Shown: positions 36,681 through 48,568, counted from the first letter of the stretch. The stretch: 64,000 nucleotides of DNA from Bacillus sp. SM2101 (GCF_018588585.1 NZ_JAEUFG010000005.1:98569-162568), one strand, 5' to 3'. Numbers and translations: made by a program. Notes: generated from the sequence alone by a model not told the origin.

Positions 36681-37124
36681 TTATATGTGATTAATTCCTA
36701 AACCAATTGCTTCATGTTCGTTCCCTTTTACTGGGGCACCAATGGTACCGTACAAAGCAACGGCAAGCCATTCTCCTTCAGCATCATTTTGATACGGTTT
36801 ACCCCTAACGATTGAAAACCTAAGACCAACAGTACGTAGAACAGAGCCTAATTGAACTTGCCCCCTCGTAACTCCATGAAGCGCCTCAATAATTGCATGG
36901 TACAACGCATGTGATTCTCGGTATAATCCACCATCAATCATGCCATTTTTCCTTGCTGCAGTTTCAATTGCAGCTACGACTTTATTGGATTCCATTGAGC
37001 CTACTTTACCTACACATGTACTCCAAGTGGAGGGATACTGCTGTTGTGAAACGTCACTTTCATCTACACTTAGAACAAGCTGAATGGCAATCTTTCCAAT
37101 ACGATTTTCCAATTTAATCGACAT
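36681..37124 (-). CDS. hutP: Hut operon antiterminator HutP
   Basis: A 147-residue RNA-binding regulator that, with L-histidine and Mg, binds UAG-rich leader RNA and prevents termination upstream of hut structural genes. Family landmarks visible are [52 protein letters not shown] and the C-terminal [31 protein letters not shown] start at ATG 37124, after GAGAGAA, which gives the usual family length. hutH and its attenuator follow directly. Confidence 0.93.
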   Translation of the reverse strand: MSIKLENRIGKIAIQLVLSVDESDVSQQQYPSTWSTCVGKVGSMESNKVVAAIETAARKNGMIDGGLYRESHALYHAIIEALHGVTRGQVQLGSVLRTVGLRFSIVRGKPYQNDAEGEWLAVALYGTIGAPVKGNEHEAIGLGINHI

Positions 37125-37222
37125 ACATATTCTCTCTTTCATTAATACATAACTAAAGTATCTACTATCTAATAACTATTTTATGTGTAAAACGAATTTG
37201 TTGTCAATTATTATTTAATAGT

Positions 37223-37471
37223 TTAGCCGTTCATTTCTTTTCTGAGTAGAGAATACATATCATCTTCTATGTTAGAAATTCCTTGGGTCATAATACGTAT
37301 ACTATCTTTTACACCAGCATTATAAAAATGTGGACCAAGTTCTTTCATGGCGAAATCTAACAAATTCCTCGCTGCTAATTCACCAATTTCCTCACTATGC
37401 TCATCATAGAAGTATCTTTGGATATTAGTTATTATGTCATCCTGAGACTCTTTTGATAATTTCATGTACAC
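37223..37471 (-). CDS. DUF2164 family protein
   Basis: This 82-residue protein begins MKLSKESQDDIITNIQRYFYDEHSEEIGELAARNLLDF and continues LGPHFYNAGVKDS, the whole-length signature of DUF2164, a small helical family of unknown function. AGGAGTG is ten bases before GTG 37471; ATG 37465 is the alternative. It is just upstream of hutP on the same strand but 98 bp away. Confidence 0.8.
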   Translation of the reverse strand: MYMKLSKESQDDIITNIQRYFYDEHSEEIGELAARNLLDFAMKELGPHFYNAGVKDSIRIMTQGISNIEDDMYSLLRKEMNG

Positions 37472-37560
37472 TCAATATACACTCCTAATAAGTATTCAAA
37501 AGATGGTTAACCCATTGTTAAGTGATTATAATGAAAGCATTTGTAAACGTCCAAGTTGGG

Positions 37561-37770
37561 TTATCGCATAGTTTGCTCGTTTTTGTTGTCATTATCAGTT
37601 TTCTTATAATATAAAATTCCTATAATTAATAAAAAGATTGGTAGTGTGATTAATGCTGTCATTTGAATTGAATGTGTTAGCAAATATATCGCTGTGAAAA
37701 GTAAAAGCAAAAATAATTTCAGTACATCCTGTAGGTTATTTTTAAATTTCACCTTTTTTCTGACAGACAA
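37561..37770 (-). CDS. Small two-helix membrane protein
   Basis: Sixty-nine residues with a basic N-terminus, two hydrophobic helices (about 18-32 and 38-53) and a charged tail. AAAAAAGGAGAG precedes TTG 37770 with suitable spacing. I recognise no family. Confidence 0.5.
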   Translation of the reverse strand: MSVRKKVKFKNNLQDVLKLFLLLLFTAIYLLTHSIQMTALITLPIFLLIIGILYYKKTDNDNKNEQTMR

Positions 37771-37789
37771 ATAACCACTCTCCTTTTTT

Positions 37790-37925
37790 CAGACTGTTTT
37801 CTCACGATCAGTTGTTTAGCGCACAAACAAGCATGCTCTTATACACCAGGCGTTTGTGTCATCTTACCTTAGTGAATCTAATCTTGCTATTCTAATGTAA
37901 TTGCAATAGCAACAAGATTTATAAA
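37790..37925 (+). repeat. Dispersed repeat, degenerate copy
   Basis: AGACTGTTTTCTCACGATCAG, CAGGCGTTTGTGTCATCTTA and GCAATAGCAACAAGATTTATAAAGG follow the consensus order with many substitutions. Confidence 0.5.
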
Positions 37926-38026
37926 GGTTGTTTTAGCATTTTCGTTCTATCATATAATTACAGCGTTCGAGTCATTTTTTCTACAGTTACAACTATCCAG
38001 CTCTCATACTCATCGTCCATTATTAG

Positions 38027-38187
38027 TAAGACTGTTTTCGCAAGTGTTGTTTTTCACCATTACGTATAAGCACGTATAAACCTAGATTTCGTGGCATCCT
38101 TTCTTTTATAAGACGTTGACTTTTGTATGAATCGACATATCATCTAGTTTAGGAATTGTTACAACAAAGTATACAGAAAGAGCATTT
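38027..38187 (+). repeat. Dispersed MITE-like repeat copy
   Basis: TAAGACTGTTTTCGCAAGTGTT, CTAGATTTCGTGGCATCCTT and TTACAACAAAGTATACAGAAAG with a final AGCATTTT match the family order. Confidence 0.6.
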
Positions 38188-38298
38188 TAGCATGTAACCA
38201 AATGTGCTTCTACCTATAATATGCGTATAATCATTATGGAGAAAATATCACTTTCCGTCAAGTCTTTTTCAGATTTTTCTGAAATTTTAATAAACCAA

Positions 38299-38342
38299 CA
38301 AAAAGAAACTGATTTCTAATTCAACTTCAAATCAGTTTCTTA
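38299..38342 (-). terminator. Terminator of the pts operon
   Basis: On the minus strand AAGAAACTGATTT and AAATCAGTTTCTT form a 13-bp stem followed by TTTGTTGG, shortly after the ptsI stop. Confidence 0.85.
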
Positions 38343-38364
38343 AATTTATTCCTCTAATATACAA

Positions 38365-40086
38365 TTATTCTACATGAAATGTTTCTTTCACAAACTGAAC
38401 AACTTCATCGGTCGTGCTCATTGAAAGTAATTTCTCTTTATAGCTTTCAGCTGTTGCTTTTGATAAACGTTTCAGCTGTGATCTTGCAGGTAATATTGAT
38501 GTCGCACTCATACTAAATTCATCTAAGCCTAATGCGAGTAAAATTGGAATAGCGATAGGATCACCAGCCATTTCACCACACATACCAACCCACTTTCCTT
38601 CTTGATGAGCAGCTTCAATAACCATATTAACTAAGCGTAAAATTGCTGGATTATAAGGCTGATATAAATATGAAACCTGTTCGTTCATTCTGTCAGCCGC
38701 CATAGTGTATTGAATAAGATCATTCGTGCCTATGCTGAAAAAGTCTACTTCCTTCGCAAACTGATCAGCAAGAACTGCTGTAGAAGGGATTTCAACCATC
38801 ATTCCTAATTCAATACTTTCAGATACACTGACACCATCAGCAACTAATTTTTCTTTTTCTTCTATTAATACTGCTTTCGCCTGCCTAAACTCTTCTAATG
38901 TCGCAATCATTGGGAACATGATTTTTAAATTACCGAAAGTGCTAGCTCGTAGCAGAGCACGCAACTGTGTACGGAAAATATCCTGTTCCTCTAAACAAAG
39001 CCTGATAGCACGGTAGCCCAGAAATGGATTCATTTCCTTCGGCAAATCTAGATAAGGAAGCTCTTTATCACCCCCGATATCTAGCGTACGGACGACGACA
39101 GGTTTTCCTTCCATATTTTCAAGTACTGCTTTATACGCTTCAAACTGTTCATCTTCTGAAGGAAAATTGTCACGACCCATATATAAAAATTCAGTACGAT
39201 ATAAGCCGACTGCTTCGCCACCATTTTTCTTAACGCCGACAATATCATTTGGCGTCCCAATATTTGCTGCTAACTCTACATGATGATGATCATCAGTAAC
39301 AGTCTTTTCATTAACAAGCTTTGCCCACTCTGCTTTTTGCTCTTCAAATGAAGCTTTCTTTTGCTCAAATTGTGCAATAAGCTCTGGAGATGGATTAACA
39401 ATAACTTGACCCTCAAGTCCATCAACAATAATTATATCACCATTTTTCACATCACTTGTAATCGTTTTTGTTCCGACAACCGCAGGAATTTCCATAGAAC
39501 GAGCCATAATAGCTGAATGTGAAGTTCTACCACCTATATCAGTCGTAAATCCTTTCACATAATTTCTATTTAATTGCGCGGTATCGGATGGTGTTAAATC
39601 TTCTGCAATGATTACGACTTCTTCTGAAATCATACTAGGGTTAGCTAACGATACACCAGACAAGTGAGCTTGTACACGTTTTGTGACATCTCTAATATCT
39701 GCAGCACGTTCTTTCATATAATCATTGTCCATTTGTTGAAACATCGTTATAAACATGCCTGCTACTTCTTGTAGAGCATATTCTGCATTAACGTTTTCTG
39801 CTACAACTTTATCTTTCACGGGATTTAACAACTCTGGATCACTTAATACAAGTAAATGAGCAGCAAAAATAGCTGCCTTATCTTCCCCTAATTCGTCAAA
39901 GGCACGATCTTTAATTTGCTGTAACTCACCTTTTGCCGACTCTACTGCTGCGTCAAACCGAGCACATTCTTCATCTGTATTGACTATCGTACGCTTGTCA
40001 ATGTTCAACTCTGGTTCTTCTAATCGAAATGCTTTTGCTATTGCAATTCCTGATGATGCGGCAATGCCTTTAATTTGTTTAATCAT
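38365..40086 (-). CDS. ptsI: Phosphoenolpyruvate--protein phosphotransferase (Enzyme I)
   Basis: EI takes phosphate from PEP and passes it to HPr, feeding all PTS sugars. The 573-residue protein has the phospho-His motif [13 protein letters not shown] (His about 190), a PEP-binding domain with LYRTEFLYM and MVEIPST, and the second signature [19 protein letters not shown]. Its ATG overlaps the ptsH stop by one base (TAATG), so translation is coupled. Length matches B. subtilis PtsI. Confidence 0.97.
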   Translation of the reverse strand: MIKQIKGIAASSGIAIAKAFRLEEPELNIDKRTIVNTDEECARFDAAVESAKGELQQIKDRAFDELGEDKAAIFAAHLLVLSDPELLNPVKDKVVAENVNAEYALQEVAGMFITMFQQMDNDYMKERAADIRDVTKRVQAHLSGVSLANPSMISEEVVIIAEDLTPSDTAQLNRNYVKGFTTDIGGRTSHSAIMARSMEIPAVVGTKTITSDVKNGDIIIVDGLEGQVIVNPSPELIAQFEQKKASFEEQKAEWAKLVNEKTVTDDHHHVELAANIGTPNDIVGVKKNGGEAVGLYRTEFLYMGRDNFPSEDEQFEAYKAVLENMEGKPVVVRTLDIGGDKELPYLDLPKEMNPFLGYRAIRLCLEEQDIFRTQLRALLRASTFGNLKIMFPMIATLEEFRQAKAVLIEEKEKLVADGVSVSESIELGMMVEIPSTAVLADQFAKEVDFFSIGTNDLIQYTMAADRMNEQVSYLYQPYNPAILRLVNMVIEAAHQEGKWVGMCGEMAGDPIAIPILLALGLDEFSMSATSILPARSQLKRLSKATAESYKEKLLSMSTTDEVVQFVKETFHVE

Positions 40087-40352
40087 TACTGACCTAATCC
40101 TTCTTCCTTTATTGTTGCTTCTATTTTCGTTAATGCTTCGTTTTCATCTGAACCTTCAGCAGAAATAGTAATCGTTGCTCCTTTAGGAATTCCTAATGAT
40201 AAGACACCCATAATAGATTTAAGATTTACTGTTTTGCCGTTATATTCTAAATTAATGTCTGATTGAAACCCCCCAGCCGCTTGAACTAATGCTGTCGCTG
40301 GACGAGCATGAATTCCTGTGTCACTTGTAATAGAAAATGTTTTGTTTGCCAT
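40086..40352 (-). CDS. ptsH: Phosphocarrier protein HPr
   Basis: This 88-residue protein carries the phospho-acceptor His15 in TGIHARPA and the regulatory Ser46 in NLKSIMGV that HPr kinase phosphorylates, so it should serve both sugar transport and CcpA-dependent catabolite repression. AAAGGAGAG precedes ATG 40352. It lies between ptsG and ptsI in the standard Bacillus order. Confidence 0.97.
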   Translation of the reverse strand: MANKTFSITSDTGIHARPATALVQAAGGFQSDINLEYNGKTVNLKSIMGVLSLGIPKGATITISAEGSDENEALTKIEATIKEEGLGQ

Positions 40353-40508
40353 TAATTATCTCTCCTTTTGAATGTCCCATTAATAAAGTAACTCAAGATA
40401 ATTTAACTCAGGTCCTACATCTATAACTCGGCTTACATATATAGTATCACCAATCATTTAGAAGTAAGACCTGGTCCTCTTTATCAGCTTACTTTAGAAA
40501 ATGGTAAA

Positions 40509-42593
<2,085 letters not shown>

Positions 42594-42665
42594 CTAATCA
42601 TGGATGAAATATTCGAAAGCTGCTCATAATGTTATATTGTGCAAACGATTACTTTTTAAACAAAT

Positions 42666-42744
42666 AAAAACAGGCATGAGTAAGAAAATGGTAAACAACA
42701 GAGAATACAGCTGTTGTTTATATCATTTCTTTACTCATGCCTGA
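42666..42744 (-). promoter_or_regulatory. GlcT-controlled terminator with overlapping RAT region in the ptsG leader
   Basis: On the minus strand CAGGCATGAGTAAAGAAATG pairs with CATTTTCTTACTCATGCCTG to form a stem of about 20 bp, followed by TTTTTATTTG. An inner hairpin is built from AACAACAGCTGT and its partner. GlcT-type antiterminators bind an RNA (RAT) that overlaps the 5' arm of such a terminator. The position between glcT and ptsG fits. Confidence 0.82.
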
Positions 42745-42773
42745 TCGAATCAGTAACACGTAAAGTATAATAC

Positions 42774-43619
42774 CTATAATTCAGTTTTAGTTGAAAGCCT
42801 TTGCAAATGCAATGTCAAATACACTGCTTCTGCATGATAGACTGGTAATTGTAACGTTTGCTGCATAACTTTGATCAACTTCCAAGCAACATTATAACAC
42901 AAGGGATATTCCTCTTTCAATACCTCAGCTAATTTTTTTGGTTCAACTACAAGTTCACCAGATTTGACTCGCTCTATCGCAAATTGCAAATGACGTACAA
43001 GCCGTAAATAATTCACATCAGAATAATTCACTTCTACTTCTAACGAATCTTCAATAATTTCAATTAACTTATGTATGAGCTGAGAGTTTTGATTAACTTC
43101 ATGTAAATTGCGATTTGTAATTGCACTATGTATGTGTAGTGCAATAAAGCCAATCTCTCCTTCTGGAAGTGATACGTGTAAAGTTTCTTCTAGAAACTTT
43201 ACAACAGCTGAAGCTGTTTCATATTCCTTCGGGTACAGCGCATGTGTTTCTAATAAAAATGGGTTATGTATTTCTAATCCTTCTTCAAGCCTCTTAATTG
43301 TAAATGCCAGATGGTCCGTTAAGCCTATATGAATATGCTCGTTTAATGGCTTATTTAATCGCTTATTAATCATATGAATAATATCATTCATAATAGCTAT
43401 AAAGTCTTCATCGATATTTGGTATTAACTTCTTATACTGTTCTTGCTCCTTCTCACTTTTTAAAACGAACATTTTTTCAATTGTCGACTGTGGTATGTCA
43501 TCGTTCTTCTTTTTGCCGAAGCCAATGCCTTTACCAATGACAATCACTTCTCCATATGATTCATGTTTAGCTATGAGCACATTATTATTTAACACTTTTA
43601 CGACGGTAAAGTTCTGCAA
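42774..43619 (-). CDS. glcT: Transcription antiterminator GlcT (BglG family)
   Basis: GlcT prevents termination upstream of ptsG when glucose is present. The N-terminal RNA-binding domain (MQNFTVVKVLNNNVLIA...VIGKGIGFGKKKND) is followed by two PTS-regulated PRD domains. PRD1 has GLTDHLAFTIKRLE and GFIALHIHSA; PRD2 has LRLVRHLQFAIERV and AVYLTLHLQRL. Translation probably begins at TTG 43619, following AAAGGAGGGAG; the frame continues upstream to 43676 without an SD. 281 residues. Confidence 0.92.
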   Translation of the reverse strand: MQNFTVVKVLNNNVLIAKHESYGEVIVIGKGIGFGKKKNDDIPQSTIEKMFVLKSEKEQEQYKKLIPNIDEDFIAIMNDIIHMINKRLNKPLNEHIHIGLTDHLAFTIKRLEEGLEIHNPFLLETHALYPKEYETASAVVKFLEETLHVSLPEGEIGFIALHIHSAITNRNLHEVNQNSQLIHKLIEIIEDSLEVEVNYSDVNYLRLVRHLQFAIERVKSGELVVEPKKLAEVLKEEYPLCYNVAWKLIKVMQQTLQLPVYHAEAVYLTLHLQRLSTKTEL

Positions 43620-43701
43620 GGTGCTCCCTCCTTTTACAACACACACTTGGCTACATAGTAACGAAAGAGGTAGCACTTCGTCAATGGAAATAGCTAGTTA
43701 T

Positions 43702-44233
43702 TTACTCTCCATTCTTACTATCAAGTTCAACTGTCACGAAGTAGACACTTTCATATTGTTGAATGATCCTATTTATTTCCTTTCCAACACCTTCAAACAC
43801 GTTATTACTTGTACTAATTAAACCTTCATTATGGTTTATATTGTATGCTACAATTTGCGGCTTGTTTACATAAAGTACTCTCTCATTTGATAATTGGGAG
43901 GACATTGCACGTCCAGAATTGTTGTTAGCCAATATTAAATTCGAATTAAACTTTCTAAATCCTGATTCAGTAACAACTGCTCCATCCCATCTTATATGCT
44001 TATCATCATTAAATTCTTCCTTTACTTTACTTATAAGGACGGTGTTTACATCTTCATCCAATCGAACATCCATTCCAGCAACTTCTTTTAATAGATCCCC
44101 ATTCTCATAATAATCAATACTAATATTTATATTGATTATTAGTCGTTCTATCATTTACCTTAACATCAAATGCAAACAATTGATCTCCAGCTATTGATTT
44201 AAGTAAATTTTTTTCTCTTTGATCTGACTCCAT
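43702..44233 (-). pseudogene. Hypothetical gene with probable frameshift
   Basis: A 150-codon frame (43702-44154) begins MIERLIININISIDYYENGD without an SD. Immediately upstream, in another frame, ATG 44233 opens MESDQREKNLLKSIAGDQLF and continues FDVKVNDRTTNNQYKY before a stop near 44120. Both parts look like protein, and the join reads naturally as KYxIDYYENGD. A one-base indel in a single gene of about 175 codons is the simplest reading. I recognise no family. The intact-downstream reading (150 aa) is the alternative. Confidence 0.5.
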
Positions 44234-44490
44234 CTTGGTCTTTCATGCAGCTAGACATTATGAATAGAGCCAACAAACAATACAATATTCTCCCCAATGA
44301 CATCCCCTTCTATGTATAAGATATAATTAGTAAATTTTATCAATAATAAACATTTTTTTCTATAAAAAAATTACCCCTGAGACCAACACTGTATTAGGGC
44401 AATAACTACACATTGAATTTTCTGAAAAATACATTTCCATTTACAACGAACTTCAATTATGTTATCACTTTTATATTGGAGGGATAATTA

Positions 44491-45297
44491 ATGATAAAAC
44501 TTATTGTATCTGACTTAGATGGAACATTATTGAATTTTAATAAGCAAGTAACCGATGAAGATATAGATGCCCTAAAAAGAGCAAATGAGCAAAATATTAC
44601 ATTTGCCATTGCAACTGGTCGAATGGAGCCAGAGGTCCTTGAGGTTTTAAAGGTTGTAAACGATCGCTTTCACCGTATTAGTCAAAATGGGGCCTTTGTA
44701 ATTACAAATGACAACGAAGTATTACATCACACAACATTTTCTCCAGCAATTGCTCATGACATATATAAGTACACACGTGATCAAAACGACATCATTACAT
44801 TGGTTTGTCACGACAATACTAATTATGCTGAGAAAATTGATGAGCATATTGAAAGAATACAAGGTCGTATGTTTTTCCCAATAGTTGAAAAACCAAATTT
44901 ATTAGCAGAAATGAAGGCAGGAATGGCACCAACAAAAATAATTATTGGTGGCTATGACGTACAAAAACATGAAAAAAACTTATTAGAGCTGTTCCCTACA
45001 CAACTTGATGCTTTTGTATCTGAGGAGAATTGTTTAGATGTGATGCCTAAAAATATTAGTAAAGGTAATGCTATACAAAATTTACTAAATCACCTTAATT
45101 TATCTACTGATGAAATTGCATGTATTGGTGATTCTTTTAACGATATACCGATGTTTAAATTAACTGCCAATAGTTATGCAATGTCTGAAGCACATCCAGA
45201 TGTTAAAAAGGAAGCCAAGTATGTTGTAAATTCAGTTAGTGAAGCAATCGATCATGTCATTAACCAAAATCAATTGCAAGAAAATGTTGTTTTATAA
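44491..45297 (+). CDS. Cof-type HAD-IIB family phosphatase
   Basis: This 268-residue HAD hydrolase has motif I VSDLDGTLLNF (nucleophile Asp in DLDGT), motif II ATGRM, the Lys of motif III in ISKGNAI and motif IV CIGDSFNDIPMF, plus a type IIB cap between about 90 and 190. Such enzymes dephosphorylate sugar phosphates, FMN or PLP. TTGGAGGG precedes the ATG. Monocistronic. Confidence 0.9.
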   Translation: MIKLIVSDLDGTLLNFNKQVTDEDIDALKRANEQNITFAIATGRMEPEVLEVLKVVNDRFHRISQNGAFVITNDNEVLHHTTFSPAIAHDIYKYTRDQNDIITLVCHDNTNYAEKIDEHIERIQGRMFFPIVEKPNLLAEMKAGMAPTKIIIGGYDVQKHEKNLLELFPTQLDAFVSEENCLDVMPKNISKGNAIQNLLNHLNLSTDEIACIGDSFNDIPMFKLTANSYAMSEAHPDVKKEAKYVVNSVSEAIDHVINQNQLQENVVL

Positions 45298-45588
45298 CTA
45301 AAAGATCTCTTAAGATGTTATAAGAGATGATGCCCCCTATCATATTCCCTATATCCTATATCATGGGGTGGCAGCCTCTTTATTTATCGAATATTCATGA
45401 AATTTATGTAATTACACTTCATTTTACCTAATCCACCAAAAAAACGACAAACGCTTCTCACATATGCACTCAAATTGTAAGAATAAAACTTTCTTTTGCT
45501 AATTATCACTAGTTTTGTCACACGTAAAGGAATCTTTCCATACATAAAGAATTTGTAGACTATGACTTGTATGGGAGGAGATAAGCAA

Positions 45589-46116
45589 ATGAATACATCT
45601 GAATTTGCGTATAAACTTGGTGTTTCCCCGAAAACAATTCGCCGCTGGATACAATATTTTGAGTTACCATTTAACAAAAATGATAATGGGCATTACTTAT
45701 TTACTCATGAAGACGAGGAATTATTTCGCCATATTCAAAAACAATTGAATAGTGGTGTTGTGATGAAGGACGTGCAGTTAATAAAAGTACGGAAAGGAGT
45801 ATTATCAAATACGAATACCCAGGTCAATGAGAATCATAAACCACCTACGACTTACTTACAAAAATCTGATTTGGTACAGCTTATTGATCAAGTAAAAAAC
45901 ATTGAACAAAGCTTGGACAAGAAAGCAGATGAAGTTGTATCATACCAACTATTACAACATCGTAAAGAAATCGACATGTTACAAAAAAATGTCATTTCAC
46001 TAGAAAAGAAAATTGAAGAAATTGAAGACAAATACGCACAAATATTAACACAACAAAAGTCAACGGAACCAATTACACAAAAGAAAAAAAATTTCATATC
46101 AGCAATCTTTAATTAA
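45589..46116 (+). CDS. racA: Chromosome-anchoring protein RacA
   Basis: RacA binds near the chromosome origin and tethers it to the cell pole at the onset of sporulation. The 175 residues begin with a MerR-type helix-turn-helix (NTSEFAYKLGVSPKTIRRWIQYFELP). A charged linker and a long coiled coil follow (about 100-165, LDKKADEVVSYQLLQHRKEIDMLQKN... EKKIEEIEDKYAQIL). Length and layout match B. subtilis RacA (184 aa). ATG 45589 is eight bases after GGGAGGAG; the frame opens at 45562. Confidence 0.85.
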   Translation: MNTSEFAYKLGVSPKTIRRWIQYFELPFNKNDNGHYLFTHEDEELFRHIQKQLNSGVVMKDVQLIKVRKGVLSNTNTQVNENHKPPTTYLQKSDLVQLIDQVKNIEQSLDKKADEVVSYQLLQHRKEIDMLQKNVISLEKKIEEIEDKYAQILTQQKSTEPITQKKKNFISAIFN

Positions 46117-46259
46117 GGCTCTTTTCAGCAGGTTTGTTCTAAATGTATAAAACCTAAAATGAGCTGCTGTGTTATAGTAAAAGTTATCAAAAGTACGATC
46201 ACTAATTAGATTAAGGGTTATTTCTTGACAGGTAACTAGACAAGTATTGATATTATTAT

Positions 46260-46428
46260 AAGGATGCTTTCGCATTGATTGTTGTTTTTCGTATTAAGAT
46301 ATAAATACCTACACAACTTGAGTTCGTGGCATCATTTCTTCTGTACAACAATGAATAGCGTTATTAATCTACTTTTTATAGTACGAATTTGAAAACAAAT
46401 GGTAACATTGTTTTCGCAAAGAGCCATT
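46260..46428 (+). repeat. Dispersed MITE-like repeat, full copy
   Basis: One of the best-preserved copies (169 bp): AAGGATGCTTTCGCATTGAT, TTGTTGTTTTTCGTATTAAG, GAGTTCGTGGCATCATTTCT, CTGTACAACAATGAATAGCG, GGTAACATTGTTTTCGCAAA and a final GAGCC. Confidence 0.72.
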
Positions 46429-46515
46429 CATAAACAATTGCTATAGTTTCACTAATTAGAACTTCAAGAAGTGGTATTATACAGATATCATCTTTTTATC
46501 AATAAAATCTGGGGT

Positions 46516-46550
46516 TTCTAAGTACGAAAAACAACAATCATTATGAACGT
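46516..46550 (-). repeat. Half copy of the dispersed repeat (left arm only, inverted)
   Basis: CTAAGTACGAAAAACAACAATCATTATGAACG is the reverse complement of the family left arm. No right arm is visible nearby in this orientation. It lies directly upstream of the disrupted kinase gene. Confidence 0.55.
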
Positions 46551-46568
46551 TATACAAGGGGAAGCATC

Positions 46569-47078
46569 ATGAAAAAAATAATACTAATTGGTTAGGGCGG
46601 ATCAGGAAAATCTACACTAGCAAGGAGATTAGGTGATGAACTCAAAATAGATGTCTATCATCTCGACGCGTTATTTTGGAAACCTAATTGGGTTAGTGTT
46701 CCAAAAGATGAGCAGTGTACCATGCAAAAAGATTTAGTGAAAAAAGAAAAATGGATTATTGATGGAAACTACAGTGGAACGTTGGATATAAGACTTAATT
46801 CAGCAGACACGATCATTTTTCTTGATATTCATAGAACGATATGCATGTATCGTGCATTCAAAAGAATGTTACTGTATCGAAATAAAACGAGACCAGATAT
46901 GGGAGAAGCTTGCGAAGAAAGGTTTGACTTAGCTTTTTTTAAATGGATTTGGGATTATCCAAAAACTAAAAGGCCTGAAATTGTAAAGAGACTGGAGCAA
47001 TTTTCTAATGACAAGAACATTTTTGTACTTAAATCTCCAAAAGAAGTACAAAAATTTTTAAAACACCAGCTATTATAA
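46569..47078 (+). pseudogene. P-loop nucleotide kinase-like gene interrupted by a stop in the P-loop
   Basis: ATG 46569, after CAAGGGGAAG, encodes MKKIILIG, then TAG (46593-46595), then GGSGKSTLARRLGDELKIDVYHLDALFWKPNW and onward to 47078 in the same frame. The product would be a 169-residue P-loop NTPase of the adenylate-kinase-like/FlaR 'topology modulation' type, with WIIDGNYSGTLDIRL and a Lid-like Arg region. The nonsense codon replaces a residue of the Walker A loop (usually Ser, Cys or similar). The next in-frame ATG, at 46722, is after the P-loop, so a restart would not be active. Confidence 0.8.
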
Positions 47079-47118
47079 ATTGTTAACTTTATTTTTAGAA
47101 AGCAGTATACTACAATAT

Positions 47119-47156
47119 AAGAAGGCTTGGATTTACTTTATCCAAGCCTTCTTATA
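47119..47156 (+). terminator. Terminator downstream of the kinase pseudogene
   Basis: AGAAGGCTTGGAT and ATCCAAGCCTTCT form a 13-bp stem with loop TTACTTT, followed by TATATGTT. Confidence 0.7.
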
Positions 47157-47317
47157 TGTTCTGAAATTAATGTTTGTTTAGCTTTCTTTCTAGTAGCCTA
47201 TAGCCTTCTTTTTTCGTAGACCCTGTTCCTTTTGTCACCAAATAAATTGAATGATAGTACCAAAAAGGATATAAAACCTAGCCCATACATTTTCTATATG
47301 TGGTACGGTGATCCAGC

Positions 47318-47935
47318 TTAATTAATGATGCGTACAGCTTTTACTGCAAATGGACGCCAATAAGTATTTAAATCAGCTTTTGTTACCCCTGTTGAACTTC
47401 CTGCATGAAGGATTGTGTCTGAATCAACGACGATAGATACGTGATTGATGACCCCATCTTTAGTCGTATCAAAGAAAATCAAGTCACCTTTTCGAATATC
47501 AGAAATCGCTACAGGTGTCCCCTGCTTTGATTGCTCTACTGAAGTACGTGGCAGTTTAATACCATTATTTTCATTAAAAGCTCTATACGTAAAGGAAGAA
47601 CAGTCGAACGCATCAGTTCTTGTCACTGAAGCTCCATATAAATAAGAAGCACCAATATATTTCATTCCTGTTGACACGACTTGATCAGCCTTTTCTTCCC
47701 ATGTGCTTAATTCTTTATTACTTGCTGATGGAATTTGGATAGCTTGTCCTATGTAAATTATATTAGGATTTTGAACTTGTGGATTTGCTTTTGTTAATTC
47801 AGCTAAAGTGGTTTGATGCTTGTTCGCTATTTTTGAAAGTGTATCCCCAGATTGAACTGTATAAGATGCAGCTAATGCACTTTCACCAAACCATAAAGAA
47901 CCTAAAATTGTACCAGCAACTATCAATTTTTTCAT
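47318..47935 (-). CDS. LysM--NlpC/P60 peptidoglycan endopeptidase
   Basis: A secreted cell-wall hydrolase. A signal peptide with cleavage near ESALA (about residue 22) is followed by a LysM domain (25-70, YTVQSGDTLSKIANKH) that binds peptidoglycan. An NlpC/P60 domain (about 85-205) has Cys112 in AFDCSSF, His165 in INHVSIV and a further His177. Family members cut D-Glu--mDAP bonds. It is shorter than B. subtilis LytE/CwlS, with one LysM instead of several. GGGAGAGAG precedes ATG 47935. Confidence 0.92.
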   Translation of the reverse strand: MKKLIVAGTILGSLWFGESALAASYTVQSGDTLSKIANKHQTTLAELTKANPQVQNPNIIYIGQAIQIPSASNKELSTWEEKADQVVSTGMKYIGASYLYGASVTRTDAFDCSSFTYRAFNENNGIKLPRTSVEQSKQGTPVAISDIRKGDLIFFDTTKDGVINHVSIVVDSDTILHAGSSTGVTKADLNTYWRPFAVKAVRIIN

Positions 47936-48393
47936 ATCATTTCTCTCTCCCTTTCACACTACTTTTTCTGTCTAAATAAATCATAACACTGTTCAATTAT
48001 CATTTTTTCTACCATATACATCCAAAGTTGCCCTATTTCAAAATGATAGGTCTATAGTCTGGTGTAGCTTAACATTTAGTTTACAATGCTGTAACTATTA
48101 TCGTTTAGTTAGACTTTTGTTGGAGTTCAAACGCCACACTTACCATTAATTACTATATAAAATATTCTTAATGATAAGTGGATAACCAATAGAGTACACG
48201 CTTATCTGTTTGTTATTGTGGTAATGCTATGTTCAATACTGATCAAATTTTGTCATGGAATAATAAAGAGCTGAGAACTATAGTGTTAATGACTATTTTT
48301 TCACATAAAAACACAATCTAATATGAGTAAAAAGTACATTGTCTACCATACTAACATTGTGTTTATTTTTACAACTACGAAAGGGTGATTATT
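47936..48393. other. Intergenic region, nothing recognised
   Basis: About 460 bp between the divergent NlpC/P60 gene and the small ORF at 48394. It must contain promoters for both, but I found no convincing -35/-10 pair, hairpin or repeat. Confidence 0.4.
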
Positions 48394-48528
48394 TTGGAAA
48401 AAAAAGGGAGACAAAATAAAGTGTCAAAAGAAGTAGCAAACCCAACAGTATCAGCAGCTGAGGCTGAATTTGCAAATGAACTGAGTGAAACGACTGAAAA
48501 GCAATCTAGAAAAAACAATAAAAGATAA
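48394..48528 (+). CDS. Small Lys/Glu-rich protein, possibly a spore SASP-like protein
   Basis: Forty-four residues from TTG 48394, with AAAGGGTG upstream and a terminator directly after. The sequence contains VSAAEAEFANELSETTEKQ, recalling the AEFASE/TEFASE element of gamma-type SASPs, flanked by basic ends. This is one of two such small ORFs in the window (see 33338). The family call is tentative. Confidence 0.45.
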   Translation: MEKKGRQNKVSKEVANPTVSAAEAEFANELSETTEKQSRKNNKR

Positions 48529-48535
48529 AAAAAAT

Positions 48536-48568
48536 AAACCTCACACTATGAATGTTGTGAGGTTTACT
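48536..48568. terminator. Bidirectional terminator
   Basis: AAACCTCACA pairs with TGTGAGGTTT around a short loop; the plus strand continues ACTTTT and the minus strand TTTTTTT. It separates the small ORF from the convergent kinase gene. Confidence 0.8.

Larger units (their letters stand above)
37771..38364. other. Intergenic region packed with dispersed-repeat copies
   Basis: About 590 bp between ptsI and the small membrane protein gene. At least two repeat copies in the same orientation (about 37790-37925 and 38027-38187) and a partial one between them (from AAAGGTTGTTTTAGCATT at 37923) fill most of it. The ptsI terminator lies at the left-hand end of the ptsI side. Confidence 0.6.
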
